From positions 108,607 to 172,606 of the forward strand of contig PBYQ01000004.1 in assembly GCA_002729695.1 (NCBI GenBank): 64,000 nucleotides of DNA, in the 5' to 3' direction. The notes beneath the pieces are model-generated. The model had not been told where the DNA came from and searched no databases. It saw nothing but the letters and a program-made list of their open reading frames with translations. Each line of letters opens with the position of its first letter. Position 1 is the first letter of the stretch. Shown here piece by piece: positions 8,478 through 18,700 of the stretch. Position numbers and translations under genes: made by a program. Source of the DNA: Citromicrobium sp. GTDB lineage: Bacteria; Pseudomonadota; Alphaproteobacteria; Sphingomonadales; Sphingomonadaceae.

Positions 8478-9995
8478 ATGGATCGCCCCGCACCCCTGAA
8501 GGTCGTCGTCCTCGGCGGGGGTACCGCCGGGTGGATGACTGCTGCCAGCCTCGCCAAGCTGTTGCCGGATCGCGCCTCGGTCGACCTGATCGAAAGCGAG
8601 GATATCGGCATCATCGGCGTGGGCGAGGCGACCTTGCCCCACATCCGCGGGTTCGTCGAACGCCTCGGCATTCGCGAAGCCGAGTTCATGAAAGCGACCC
8701 ACGCGACCTACAAGCTGGGTATCGATTTCCGCGATTTCGGGCGGATCGGCGAGAGCTATATCCACCCGTTCGGATCGTTCGGCGAAGAGCTCGCCGGGGT
8801 CGGCTTCCACCATTACTGGCTGGAGCTTCAGCGCCGGGGTCAGGCGGCCCCGCTGGGCGAATATTCGCTGTGCGTCGCCGCGGCGCTCGCCAACCGCTTC
8901 CAGCCGCCGAGCCGGGACCTCTCGCTTTCCTCGACCTATGGCTACGCCTACCAGTTCGACGCGACTTTGTTCGGCCCGTTCATGCGCGAGTTCGGCCAGT
9001 CGGTCGGCGTAACCCGCCACGAAGGCCTGGTCACGAATGTCGAGCGTAATGGCGATACCGGCGATGTCACCGCGCTGGTGCTGAAAGACGGGCGGCGGAT
9101 CGAAGGCGATCTGTTCGTCGACTGCTCGGGCTTCCGTTCGCTGCTGCTGGGTCAGGAACTGGGGGAGGAGTGGGAGGACTGGTCGCACTGGCTGCCGTGC
9201 GACCGCGCGGCTGCGATGCCCTGCACGCACGCGACCGAGGACATTCGGCCCTACACCACCGCGACAGCCATGCCCGCCGGTTGGCGCTGGCAAATCCCTC
9301 TCCAGCACAGGATGGGCAACGGGTACGTGTTCTCGAGTGCCTTCTTGGACGAGGAGACGGCATGCGAGGCCATCCGCGACGCGGCCGAAGGCGAGCCGCT
9401 GGCCGATCCGCGCGTGCTCCGGTTCCGGCCCGGCAGGCGGCGCAGGTCGTGGAGCCACAATGTCGTCGGGGTCGGCCTCGCCAGCGGCTTCCTCGAACCG
9501 CTCGAATCGACCTCGATCTATCTCGCGCAGATGGCGATTACCTACCTGATCGAGCTGTTTCCCGAAGCCGGCGGGATCGAGCCCGCAGATCGCGACGCGT
9601 TCAACCGGCTGGTCGACATGGAATACGACCGGGTCCGCGACTTCCTGATCCTCCACTATCACGCCACCACGCGCGACGATTCCGAGTTCTGGAACCATGT
9701 GCGCACAATGCGGGTGCCAGACAGCCTCAGCGACAAGCTGCAGCTATGGCGCGAGACGGGGCGGATCGAGAAATATTCCGACGGCCTGTTCTTCGATGCG
9801 AGCTGGATTGCGGTCTACGTCGGGCAGGGATGGCTACCCCAGCGGCACGATTCACGCACGGGCATGGTCGACCCGGAAAGGTTGAAGGCCGCGGCCGATC
9901 GCCTGCGCCGGGAAATCGCCAGCGAGGTCTCGCGCATGCCGGGCCATCGCGAGTACCTGGAACGCGAGACATCCCGGCTGGCCGAAGCATCATGA
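8478..9995 (+). CDS. Flavin-dependent tryptophan halogenase family protein (halogenase 1)
   Basis: A 505-residue protein of the tryptophan halogenase family (PF04820), which uses FADH2, oxygen and halide to halogenate electron-rich aromatic substrates. The FAD-binding GGGTAGW is at 13-19. The catalytic lysine that forms the haloamine is present (Lys79 in THATYKLGID), as is WRWQIP at 269-274, the signature separating these enzymes from monooxygenases. It should therefore be catalytically competent; the substrate is unknown. A partner flavin reductase is not seen in the window. It is followed 10 bases later by a degenerate relative. Homologues commonly sit beside TonB receptors of sugar-utilisation loci in Caulobacterales and sphingomonads, as here, but the physiological role there is poorly understood. 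Confidence 0.88.
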   Translation: MDRPAPLKVVVLGGGTAGWMTAASLAKLLPDRASVDLIESEDIGIIGVGEATLPHIRGFVERLGIREAEFMKATHATYKLGIDFRDFGRIGESYIHPFGSFGEELAGVGFHHYWLELQRRGQAAPLGEYSLCVAAALANRFQPPSRDLSLSSTYGYAYQFDATLFGPFMREFGQSVGVTRHEGLVTNVERNGDTGDVTALVLKDGRRIEGDLFVDCSGFRSLLLGQELGEEWEDWSHWLPCDRAAAMPCTHATEDIRPYTTATAMPAGWRWQIPLQHRMGNGYVFSSAFLDEETACEAIRDAAEGEPLADPRVLRFRPGRRRRSWSHNVVGVGLASGFLEPLESTSIYLAQMAITYLIELFPEAGGIEPADRDAFNRLVDMEYDRVRDFLILHYHATTRDDSEFWNHVRTMRVPDSLSDKLQLWRETGRIEKYSDGLFFDASWIAVYVGQGWLPQRHDSRTGMVDPERLKAAADRLRREIASEVSRMPGHREYLERETSRLAEAS

Positions 9996-10005
9996 GGAGC
10001 CCGCG

Positions 10006-11466
10006 ATGAGCGAACCGCGCGAGCCCTTGCGCCGGATAGTCGTCGCGGGAAGCGGGCAGGTCGCCCTGCTGAGCGCGATCGCTCTGCGCCGAGCCCTGCC
10101 GACCACCGAGGTGGTGCTGCTGGCAGTTGCACCGCAGGGGCCAGCTTTCGCCGACTTCGCTGCCACCTCGCTGCCATTCACGGCGAGCCTGCACGATCGG
10201 CTGGGGATCGACGAAGAGAGGATGATCGCCACCGCCGGTGCGAGCCATCGGTTGAGCACGCGTTACTTCGGCTGGAGCTCGCACGATCAGCGCGGCGTTT
10301 TTGCGCATGGCGGGTGGACTGGCCGTGCGATGCGGGCGCGGTTCGGCCGCGACTGGGGTGGTGGGCCGAAGATTGCGGGAGGCGAACGTCCTGCCGGATC
10401 GCTTGCCGAAGTTCTCACCGACGCGGGGCGATTTGCGCTGCCGCCTGCGGATCGCGAGACGCCGCTCTCGCTGATCGAGTATGCCCTGCGCTGGAACCCT
10501 CCCGCTTATCGTACCCTGCTCGTCGAGCGTGCCCGGCAGCTGGGCATCGGTCATGTGCAGGCCCCGATTGAAACGATCGAGCGCGACGGGGCGGGCGGCA
10601 TCACGGGCCTCAACATCCAGGGGCAGGGCTGGCTGGAGGCCGACCTTTTCGTCGATTGCAGCGGCCCGGCGGCGGTGCTCGCTTCGGCCCTGCCGGGCTT
10701 CGCAACGGTGGACTGGAGCACATCGCTTCCCACCCGCCGGGTGTTCATTGCCGCCGGGGCAGAGCCGATGATCGCGCTGGAAGATCGTATCACGCTGCTC
10801 GACGAAGGCTGGCTGATCGAACAGGCGGGACGCGATGGATTATTGACGATCCTCGGCGTGGGCGAGGGGACGAGCGAACAGGCGGCAATTGCGGCTCTGG
10901 GGAAAGATCCCGTCGCCGTAATGCCTGTGTCGCCCGGTAGCGTCGCCGAACCGTGGCAGGGGAACGTGATCGCCCTCGGCGATGCCAGCGCGCAGTTCGA
11001 GCCTCTGGCCAACCTCAATCTCGATCTTGCGCACCGCCAGCTGGACTTGCTGCTGGAGATGCTGCCGGGGCGCGAGATCGAACCGCTCGAACGGGCAGAG
11101 TACAACCGCCGCGCGGGGCTGATGATGGATCGGACGCGCGACCTGCTCGCGTTCCATTACGCCACGCCCCGTGCGCGGCGGGTTTTCGGCGAGGTCGAGG
11201 TGCCCGAGGCGGTGCAGACCGCGCTCGATCAGTTCGTGCGAAGGGGGCGCATGCCCTTCCACGAGGAATCGGCGCTGCTGAGGGAAGAGGAGATGGACCT
11301 GCTCGGCGCGCTGGGTTTCGAGCGGCAGATGTCGCCACAGGAGGGCGCCTCCGATCCGGAAGGGATCGAGGCCGGCGAGGCCGAATTTGCCGCGCTGGCC
11401 CGCAGGGCGCTGGAGGCGGCGCCGCCCTATGCCGAGTGGATTGCGGCCGTAACGCAGCCTAGCTGA
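10006..11466 (+). CDS. Degenerate halogenase-like flavoprotein (probable pseudoenzyme)
   Basis: A 486-residue protein that aligns along its length with the preceding halogenase but has lost every diagnostic catalytic element. The dinucleotide motif GGGTAGW is AGSGQVA (14-20). The catalytic lysine position reads SHRLSTRYF, giving Arg82 instead of Lys. The WxWxIP motif is replaced by GWLIEQAG around Trp269. The structural motif LFVDCSG (214-220) remains, as does the C-terminal helical pattern RAEYNRRAGLMMDRTRDLLAFHY. The reading frame is intact and the length normal, so it is maintained as a protein, perhaps a partner or substrate-binding subunit. It follows halogenase 1 by 10 bases with a GAGG ribosome site and overlaps the convergent cupin gene by 8 bases. 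Confidence 0.75.
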   Translation: MSEPREPLRRIVVAGSGQVALLSAIALRRALPTTEVVLLAVAPQGPAFADFAATSLPFTASLHDRLGIDEERMIATAGASHRLSTRYFGWSSHDQRGVFAHGGWTGRAMRARFGRDWGGGPKIAGGERPAGSLAEVLTDAGRFALPPADRETPLSLIEYALRWNPPAYRTLLVERARQLGIGHVQAPIETIERDGAGGITGLNIQGQGWLEADLFVDCSGPAAVLASALPGFATVDWSTSLPTRRVFIAAGAEPMIALEDRITLLDEGWLIEQAGRDGLLTILGVGEGTSEQAAIAALGKDPVAVMPVSPGSVAEPWQGNVIALGDASAQFEPLANLNLDLAHRQLDLLLEMLPGREIEPLERAEYNRRAGLMMDRTRDLLAFHYATPRARRVFGEVEVPEAVQTALDQFVRRGRMPFHEESALLREEEMDLLGALGFERQMSPQEGASDPEGIEAGEAEFAALARRALEAAPPYAEWIAAVTQPS

Positions 11467-12475
11467 GCGTCGAGCGGATCAGCGATCGCATATGGTCGAA
11501 CAGGGCGGGGCTCGGCGCGCCGAGTACGCCTTGGGCGTGTTTCGGCAGGTGCTCGCCCGCTTTGCCCTCGGGGTCGAACACATAGTAATCCAGGAATTCG
11601 CGCCACGCATCTCGCTGTGCCGGGGGCAGGTGGCGCAGGGAAAGGAGCGCGTGGAGCAAGGCGTCGTACGGCTGCCCGATCCCCTCCGGTTCGCCTTCGG
11701 TCCACCAGTAATTCACCAGAATGCTGACCGGATCGAGCGATTCCACCCCATGCCACCAGCAATAGGGGATGTAGATCGCGTCTCCGGGTTCGAGCGTGGC
11801 CTGAACCGCATGTTCGAGGGCCGTCGCGAATTTCGGATAGGTTTCCAGATCGGGATTATCGAGATCGACCATGCTGATCGGTGCTCCGGCGGGCGTCACC
11901 TCGAATGGACCGGGATAGAGGTTCGCGGTCTGGTCCGGAGCGAACAGCGTGAACCTCCTGCGGCCTGCCACGCAGCACGCGACATTTTCCTTGGTGTCGA
12001 AATGCGGTGCAACCCGGATACGATTGCCGATCCACATGCGCGGTTCGACATCGGGCAGGACATCCAGCCGGTTGTCGCGATCAAATCCCGGCAACAGATT
12101 GCTGATGGTTTCCGACTGCATGGCCATCGCGGGAGGGTTGGCAACGGCGCTCGCCCTGAGCAGGTCTTGCAGGAAGGTTTCGAGCCGGCCCTGAACCCGG
12201 ATGAAGTTGAGGCCGGTCAGATCGGAATTGTAAAAGAACCGCCCTTGCGCATCGGGGCCTGCGCCAATGGCGTTTACCGGGCGGGTGACACCCCCTTCCA
12301 GAAGATAGCGGGCAATCGCCTCGTCCCCTTGCCGGGCGCGCGCGACCGCTGGCCATTCGGAAACAAGCCCGCGCATTACCACCGGTCGAACGCCGTCGCG
12401 GATGGCTCGCAAGTCTTCGGGGGTCTTCGGGGCAGGGCGCTCCTCGACCGGCTGTAGATCATGGGGTTTAATCAT
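11459..12475 (-). CDS. Cupin_8/JmjC-like 2-oxoglutarate oxygenase family protein
   Basis: A 338-residue protein of the cupin-like (Cupin_8) family related to FIH/JmjC hydroxylases. The iron-binding HxD is in APHFDTKENVACCVAG and the distal His in YIPYCWWHGVES, followed by NYWW. Members are Fe(II)/2-oxoglutarate-dependent hydroxylases, but the target is unknown. It is the last gene of a three-gene minus-strand operon (halogenase 4, halogenase 3, cupin), and its ATG overlaps the halogenase 3 stop by 4 bases. The recurrent neighbourhood of TonB receptor, halogenase homologues and a cupin-like protein suggests joint action on a substrate imported or displayed by the receptor; this is inference. 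Confidence 0.82.
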   Translation of the reverse strand: MIKPHDLQPVEERPAPKTPEDLRAIRDGVRPVVMRGLVSEWPAVARARQGDEAIARYLLEGGVTRPVNAIGAGPDAQGRFFYNSDLTGLNFIRVQGRLETFLQDLLRASAVANPPAMAMQSETISNLLPGFDRDNRLDVLPDVEPRMWIGNRIRVAPHFDTKENVACCVAGRRRFTLFAPDQTANLYPGPFEVTPAGAPISMVDLDNPDLETYPKFATALEHAVQATLEPGDAIYIPYCWWHGVESLDPVSILVNYWWTEGEPEGIGQPYDALLHALLSLRHLPPAQRDAWREFLDYYVFDPEGKAGEHLPKHAQGVLGAPSPALFDHMRSLIRSTLS

Positions 12476-14007
12476 CGCGTCAGGCGTTCCGACGCATCGA
12501 TCGCGCTACCTTGCTGGGCGAGAAACTGGTCCTGGGTGGGCATCTTTGACACTGCATGAGCGACAACCTGCCTGATATGCTCCAGGCGTTGCAAGGTCTC
12601 CGCGTCGTCGAGCAGCGCGGCGACAGGATGGTAGGACTGCGGTTCGATGCCTTGTCCGGCCATCACCGCCAGCCAGCTCGCTTCCGTAAATAGTTCCTCA
12701 TGTTCGCGGATTACGCGGCCCGAACTGCGAAACAGCTCGATCTTTTCGGCCAGTCCCTCGGGCGGTTCGAGATCGCGGCAATAGCGCCAGAACTCGCTGT
12801 CGTCCCGCTCGGTCGCCTTGTAGTGCAGAACCAGGAAATCGCGGATGTCGCGATATTCGCGCGCGGTTTCGGAGTTGAAGCGGTCGATTTCGGCACCACC
12901 GAAAGCCGCCGTCGGGAAATAGGCCAGCAGCCTTGCGACGGATGACTGGACGAGGTGGATGGCCGTCGATTCGAGCGGTTCGAGGAAGCCGCCCGCCAGA
13001 CCGATGCCGATCACGTTCTTGTCCCAGAACCGCTCCCGATGACCGGCGGTGAAGCGCAGGTGGTTGGGTTCGGCCAGCGGGTCGCCATCCAGATTGGCCA
13101 GCAGCAGATCGGTTGCGGCATCCTGGTCCATATGCGCGGACGAAAAAACGTGCCCGTTGCCGATGCGGTGCTGCAAGGGGATGCGCCATTGCCAGCCAGC
13201 GGGGCGGGCGGTCGAGCGGGTCAGCGGCTGGTGCTCGCCCGCAAGCGTGCAGGGGACGGCAACGGCGCGGTCGCAAGGCAGCCATTTCGACCAGTCTTCG
13301 AACGGTACTTCCAGCGCCTGCCCCAACAGCAGCGAGCGAAAGCCGGAGCAATCGAGGAAAAGCTCGCCTTCGATGACGCGCTTGTCCTCCAGCCGGACGC
13401 CGGTGACGAAGCCGCTGTCTGCGTCCTGCACAACCTCGATCACCTTGCCTTCCTGCCGCACGACACCTTGCTGCTCGGCCCGCTTGCGGAGGAACCTGGC
13501 GTAGCGGCTGGCATCGAACTGGAAGGCGTAGGCCAGCTTGGAAAGCGGCGATTTGGGATTGCCTGACTGCGGCCAGAAGAATTTTCCCGCCGCCCCGGCT
13601 GCGGCTGCGGTCGAGTAGGCGTCCAGCTGTGTCGGGTCGCCAAGTTCGCGACCGCGCAGCCAGAAATGGTGGAACTCGATCCCCAGCATGTCGAGCCCGT
13701 AGGTCCCGAAAGGGTGGATGTACGAATGCCCCGGGCGCAGCCAGTCGACGAACTCGATGCCCAGCTTGTAGGCGGCGTGCGTTTCCCGAACGAACTCGTT
13801 CTCGTCCAGCCCGAGCAGCTTGTTGAACCCGATGATCTGCGGGATCGTGGCCTCGCCGACGCCCACCGTCCCGATCGCCTCGCTCTCGACGAGCGTGATC
13901 GATGGTCCGCGCGGGCCGGCAAGCACCCTGGACAATGCCGCCGCAGCCATCCACCCGGCGGTGCCACCGCCGACGATCACGATCTTGCTGATCGGTTTTG
14001 CGGTCAA
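12472..14007 (-). CDS. Flavin-dependent tryptophan halogenase family protein (halogenase 3)
   Basis: A 511-residue halogenase homologue. The start chosen is the TTG at 14005-14007, which overlaps the upstream stop codon (TTGA) and has GGGAG six bases before it; longer in-frame starts would run deep into the upstream gene. FAD motif GGGTAGW is at 13-19, catalytic Lys81 in THAAYKLGIEF, and WQWRIP at 272-277, so all catalytic signatures are intact. It is translationally coupled to halogenase 4 upstream and to the cupin gene downstream. It is clearly a paralogue of halogenases 1 and 4 rather than a recent duplicate, since many positions differ. Confidence 0.87.
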   Translation of the reverse strand: MTAKPISKIVIVGGGTAGWMAAAALSRVLAGPRGPSITLVESEAIGTVGVGEATIPQIIGFNKLLGLDENEFVRETHAAYKLGIEFVDWLRPGHSYIHPFGTYGLDMLGIEFHHFWLRGRELGDPTQLDAYSTAAAAGAAGKFFWPQSGNPKSPLSKLAYAFQFDASRYARFLRKRAEQQGVVRQEGKVIEVVQDADSGFVTGVRLEDKRVIEGELFLDCSGFRSLLLGQALEVPFEDWSKWLPCDRAVAVPCTLAGEHQPLTRSTARPAGWQWRIPLQHRIGNGHVFSSAHMDQDAATDLLLANLDGDPLAEPNHLRFTAGHRERFWDKNVIGIGLAGGFLEPLESTAIHLVQSSVARLLAYFPTAAFGGAEIDRFNSETAREYRDIRDFLVLHYKATERDDSEFWRYCRDLEPPEGLAEKIELFRSSGRVIREHEELFTEASWLAVMAGQGIEPQSYHPVAALLDDAETLQRLEHIRQVVAHAVSKMPTQDQFLAQQGSAIDASERLTR

Positions 14008-15581
14008 GAAAAGCTCCCGAAACGTACCGATGGGGTATCGGGCTGGTCCTGAAACCACGCGCCGGCCCGCCGCAGAAAATCGTCCTGCGTGGGCAAGCGT
14101 TCGGCGGTCGCGCGATAGCCTTCGCGCATCTGCTCCATTGCGGTGCGCACCTTCGCTTCGTCGAGCGTGTCGGCGATCGCATCATAGGCCTCGGGGCGCA
14201 TGTTCTGCCCCAGCATCACCGCCACCCAGCTGGGGAGGGCGAAGAGTTCGGCATTCTCGCGGAAAACGCGGCCGTGCAACCGCCACAACTCCATCTTGCG
14301 CGCCAGGCTTTCGGGCACGTCCATCGCGCGGACATCGCGCCAGAATGCGGAATCGTCGCGTTGCGTAGCCTTGTAGTGGAGGATGACGAAATCGCGCACG
14401 TCCTCGTAAACGTCGCGCATCCCGCGATTATACTCGTCACGCTCGGCCGGGCTGATGGGCTTGTCCGGGAACAGCGCGAACAGCCGGGCGATGCCGTTTT
14501 GCACGAGGTGGATGCTGGTGGATTCGAGCGGTTCGATGAATCCGGACGATAGACCCAGCGACACGACGTTGTGGCTCCACGCCTTCTTGCGCATTCCGGT
14601 CGTGAACCGCAAAGTTCGCGGATCGGCCAGAGGCTTGCCTTCGAGATTGTCGAGCAGGATCGAACGCGCTTCGTCTTCCTCCATATACCTGCTCGAAAAG
14701 ACATGGCCGTTGCCCGTGCGGTGCTGCAGCGGAATGCGCCATTGCCAGCCTGCAGAATGCGCAGTGGCGCGGGTAAACGGATCGGGCGAGGCAACGTTCT
14801 GGGTCGGGACAGCGATGGCGCGATCCATCGGCAGCCAATGGCTCCAGTCTTCGTATCCCGTCTCCAGCTCCTGTTCGATCAGGAGCCCGCGAAAGCCCGA
14901 GCAGTCGATGAACAGGTCGCCTTCGATCACGACGCCGTCTTCGAGCGCGACCGACGCGACATCGCCCGTCTCGCCATGGCGGTGGACCTGTACGATCTTT
15001 CCCTCTCGGCGCACGGTTCCCTGCCGTTCGGCGAGGCGGCGCAGGTAGTCGGCATACAGCGTGGCATCGAAATGGAAGGCGTAGTTGATTTCGCTGACCG
15101 GCGAGCGTGCGTCGGCCGACGGACGCCCGAACCGCTTGAGCCCGGCGGCGACCGCGCTCATCGAATAGTCCGCGAAGGAGGATGGGTCGGCGGCGCCCCG
15201 GAACACTTCGCGCAGGAACAGCTGGTGGAAGCTGATACCGTGGAAATCGCGGCCGAGATTGCCGAAGGGATGAATGTAGCGGTCGCCCACGCGGCCCCAG
15301 TCGACGAATTCGATTCCCAGTTTGAATGTCGCGCGCGTCTCGCGGAGAAATTCGTTTTCGGGAATGTCGAGCATGCCGTTGAAGTTGCGGATCGGGGGGA
15401 TGGTCGCTTCGCCCACGCCGACGGTGCCGATCTCGCTCGATTCGATTAGCGTGATGGTGCGCTTCCCGTCGGCAAAAAAGCGGGAGATCGCAGCCGCAGC
15501 CATCCATCCGGCGGTACCACCGCCGACGACCACGACCTTTTCGATCCGGTTCGAGGTAACGATATCTCTAGGTTCCGCCAT
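14004..15581 (-). CDS. Flavin-dependent tryptophan halogenase family protein (halogenase 4)
   Basis: A 525-residue halogenase homologue and first gene of the minus-strand operon divergent from the TonB receptor. The FAD motif GGGTAGW is at 20-26, catalytic Lys87 in TRATFKLGIEF, and WQWRIP at 279-284. The shared upstream region (15582-15739) contains an operator palindrome at 15711-15723. This suggests that halogenase expression follows the same sugar signal as the receptor. No signal peptide is seen, as expected for a cytoplasmic FADH2-dependent enzyme, which makes its partnership with an outer-membrane receptor puzzling. Confidence 0.88.
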   Translation of the reverse strand: MAEPRDIVTSNRIEKVVVVGGGTAGWMAAAAISRFFADGKRTITLIESSEIGTVGVGEATIPPIRNFNGMLDIPENEFLRETRATFKLGIEFVDWGRVGDRYIHPFGNLGRDFHGISFHQLFLREVFRGAADPSSFADYSMSAVAAGLKRFGRPSADARSPVSEINYAFHFDATLYADYLRRLAERQGTVRREGKIVQVHRHGETGDVASVALEDGVVIEGDLFIDCSGFRGLLIEQELETGYEDWSHWLPMDRAIAVPTQNVASPDPFTRATAHSAGWQWRIPLQHRTGNGHVFSSRYMEEDEARSILLDNLEGKPLADPRTLRFTTGMRKKAWSHNVVSLGLSSGFIEPLESTSIHLVQNGIARLFALFPDKPISPAERDEYNRGMRDVYEDVRDFVILHYKATQRDDSAFWRDVRAMDVPESLARKMELWRLHGRVFRENAELFALPSWVAVMLGQNMRPEAYDAIADTLDEAKVRTAMEQMREGYRATAERLPTQDDFLRRAGAWFQDQPDTPSVRFGSFS

Positions 15582-15710
15582 GCATCGCTCGCCTGCTGTT
15601 TCTTGTTTGCAACACTGTGCAGGCTAATGATGCTGCGGCGTATTGCATAGGCCGAATACTGCCGATATGACTTGCCCCCGATAAAAACAACACGCGCTGC
15701 ACCGTTTTGT

Positions 15711-15723
15711 GGTAGCGCTAACA
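15711..15723. promoter_or_regulatory. LacI/XylR-type operator, copy 2
   Basis: GGTAGCGCTAACA lies between halogenase 4 and the TonB-dependent receptor, 16 bases before the receptor start codon. Over its 13 bases it is identical to copies 1 and 5. Confidence 0.8.
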
Positions 15724-15739
15724 TGGGAGAGGTGGCCGG

Positions 15740-18700
15740 ATGGCTAAATTGCGCACTAGCAGTTCGAAGGACTGTGGCTTCGACACATTTCGGGTTTTGT
15801 TGCGGGCGGGTGCCTCGTCGCTCGTTCTTGGCGGTCTGCTGACCAGCCAGGCCGCTCTCGCACAGGATCGTCAGCAGACGACCGAAATCGAAGAGGCTGG
15901 TGAGCCCGAGCAGGGTGCCGAGCCGACCGTCGTCGAAGAGAACGTGATCGTCGTCAGCGGTATCCGCCAGTCGCTGGCGAACGCACAGGATATCAAGCGC
16001 GACGCCGATACGGTGGTCGATGCGATCACCGCCGAAGATATCGGCGCGCTGCCCGACCGCTCGGTGACCGAAGCGCTGCAGCGCGTCCCCGGTATCGCTA
16101 TCAACCGCTTCGCCGGTTCGAACGACCCCGACCACTTCTCGGTCGAAGGCTCGGGCGTCACCGTCCGCGGCCTCAATTTCGTGCGTTCCGAATTCAACGG
16201 CCGCACCGCATTTGCCGCCGGTGTCGGCGGCCAGGCGCTGAACTTCGCCGACGTTCCTTCGGAACTGCTCGGCTCGGTCATCATCAACAAGAACGCCACC
16301 GCAGAGATGATCGAGGGCGGGCTCGCCGGTACGGTCAACCTCAACACCCGCAAGCCGTTCGATCGCCCCGGATTCCACATCGGCTTCAGCGGCGAAGCGA
16401 ACTATGGCGACTTCCAGAAGGAATGGACGCCGACCGGATCGCTGCTGGTCAGCAACACTTGGGATACCGAGATCGGCCGCTTCGGCATCCTCGCCAGCGG
16501 ATCCTATTCCCAGATCAAGAGCAGGGCTGATGGTTTGCAGGTCGCCAACTACCAGACGCGCGACGGCACGCTGGTTCGCACTGCCAACACCACCGATCGC
16601 TTCGTCTGCCGCAATCCGCTGCCCTCGAACACCGATACGATGACGCTGCCCCCCGGCAACGCCGCCTGCGGCAACTTCGGCACCCCGGGCGCGGACGGCT
16701 TTGCCGACTATGCCGATTATCGCGTCGCGCCGATCGGCGGCCAGTTCCGCACCCAGAACTTCGACCGCAAGCGCGACGGTATCGCCGTTTCCGCGCAGTT
16801 CGAATCGATCGATCAGCGCACCTTGCTGACGGCCGAGTTCATCCGGTCGCACACGACCAACGACTGGGGCGAATACACCTACGAAACCGCGCCCGACCTG
16901 ACCGAGTACAACACCTATCCGATCGGCTGCCTGCAGAACGCGAACGGCCCGAGCGTGATCGACAGCAACGGCGCCGTTAACCCGGACGACGAAACCCCGC
17001 CGCGCGCGCAGTGCCCGGTCGGCCAGTTCACCGACTTCATGTATAATGAAGATGGCTTGTTCCAGTCGGGCTACATCGTCGATGCGTCCAACGGCTGGCG
17101 TGGGGACCCGGGTGCGTCGCCCTATGTTCCGATCGGCGGCTCGCAGTTCTCGCTCGCCCGCAGGCAGGTGTCGGACGAAGTTACCAACACCGATTACAGC
17201 CTCAACCTGCGGCACGAATTCTCCGATCGTGTGACGCTGGAACTCGATGCGCAATACGCAAAGTCGCACAAGCAGAACCTTGACTTCAGCCTGTTCGGAT
17301 CGATGTTTGCCGATCAGGAGCTGGATATCACTGGCGACTATCCGGTTTCGATCCCGCACAAGCCGCAATTCCTGGCTTACACGTGGTCTTCCGGGGGCGA
17401 CTATCTGGAAGACAATGCCACACGGCCCATCCTGAACGACCCGACGGACGCGGAATATTTCAGCGATCCCCGGTTCCAGTTCTGGCGCGCCGCGATGGAT
17501 CACGCCGAAGACAGCAAGGGTGAGCAATTCGCCTTCTCGGCCGACCTCGACTACGAATTCGACGAAGATTCCTTCATTCGCCGGGCGAAGGTCGGGGCCC
17601 GTTTCCAGGGGCGCCAGCAGGACGTCCGCTACTCCACCTACAACTGGGGCAATCTGTCCGAAGTGTGGAATGGCAGCCGCCCGGTCAATTTCGACGATAC
17701 CGATCCGTCGGCGATGGTCCGCTACGATTTCCCGAACTTCTTCCGCGGTGAGACCGCGGCCCCTCCGGGAGCGTTCTACTACGGTGGCGACCTGATCAAC
17801 GACTACGACGGCTCGGTTGCCTTCATCCGGACCATCCAGGATCAGGCGACCGCGCTTGGCGCGTCGCTCGACTGGCAGCCGCTGGCCGCCCGCGCGCAGG
17901 CCGTCGCCGGATCGCGTTTCCTGCCCAGCGAAATCCAGACGATCGATCAGGACGACTATGCACTTTATGGCATGGTCAGCTTCGGCAGCGACGAGATGTT
18001 CGGCAATGTCCGCTTCTCGGGCAACGCCGGGCTGCGCTGGGTCAAGAGCGACGTGCGTTCGGCAAGTTCGCGCGGTCCGGGCAGTCAGGACGATCTCGGC
18101 ATTACCTTGCCCTTCTCCGAACGGTGCGCTCCGCGCAGCCGTCCGCCGGAACTCGGCGGCGGTACCGTCGTCCCCGGCGGGATCTGTACGATCGGTGAAA
18201 CGGCCTACCAGGCTTTGCAGAACTTCGCCGATGGCAGCCTGACCTACACGCAAGGCACCAACACCTACGACTACCTGTTGCCGAGCATGAACCTGAAGTT
18301 CGGCCTGACCGACGACCTGATCCTGCGTCTTGCCGGTTCGAAGGTCCTCTCGCGGCCGGAAAACAGCTACATCCGCAACTACTTCACGCCGACTCTCGAT
18401 ACCGAGGGCAACTATCTGGCGTCCGCGGGTGATCCGACGCTGTTGCCGGCCACGGCATGGCAGTTCGATGCAAGTCTGGAATGGTACTTCGCCCGTGTGG
18501 GTTCGTTGACCCTCAACGGCTTCTACAAGGACATCGAGAACTTCTTCTACCAGCAAGTTCGCCAGGAAACGATCTCCAACGCTGCCGGCGATACCCGGAC
18601 GGTGACGGTGCGCGGTCCGGCGAACTTCGATGGCCACGGCAAGGTGAAGGGCTTCGAAGTTGCCTACCAGCAGACCTTCGATTTCCTGCCGGCTCCGCTC

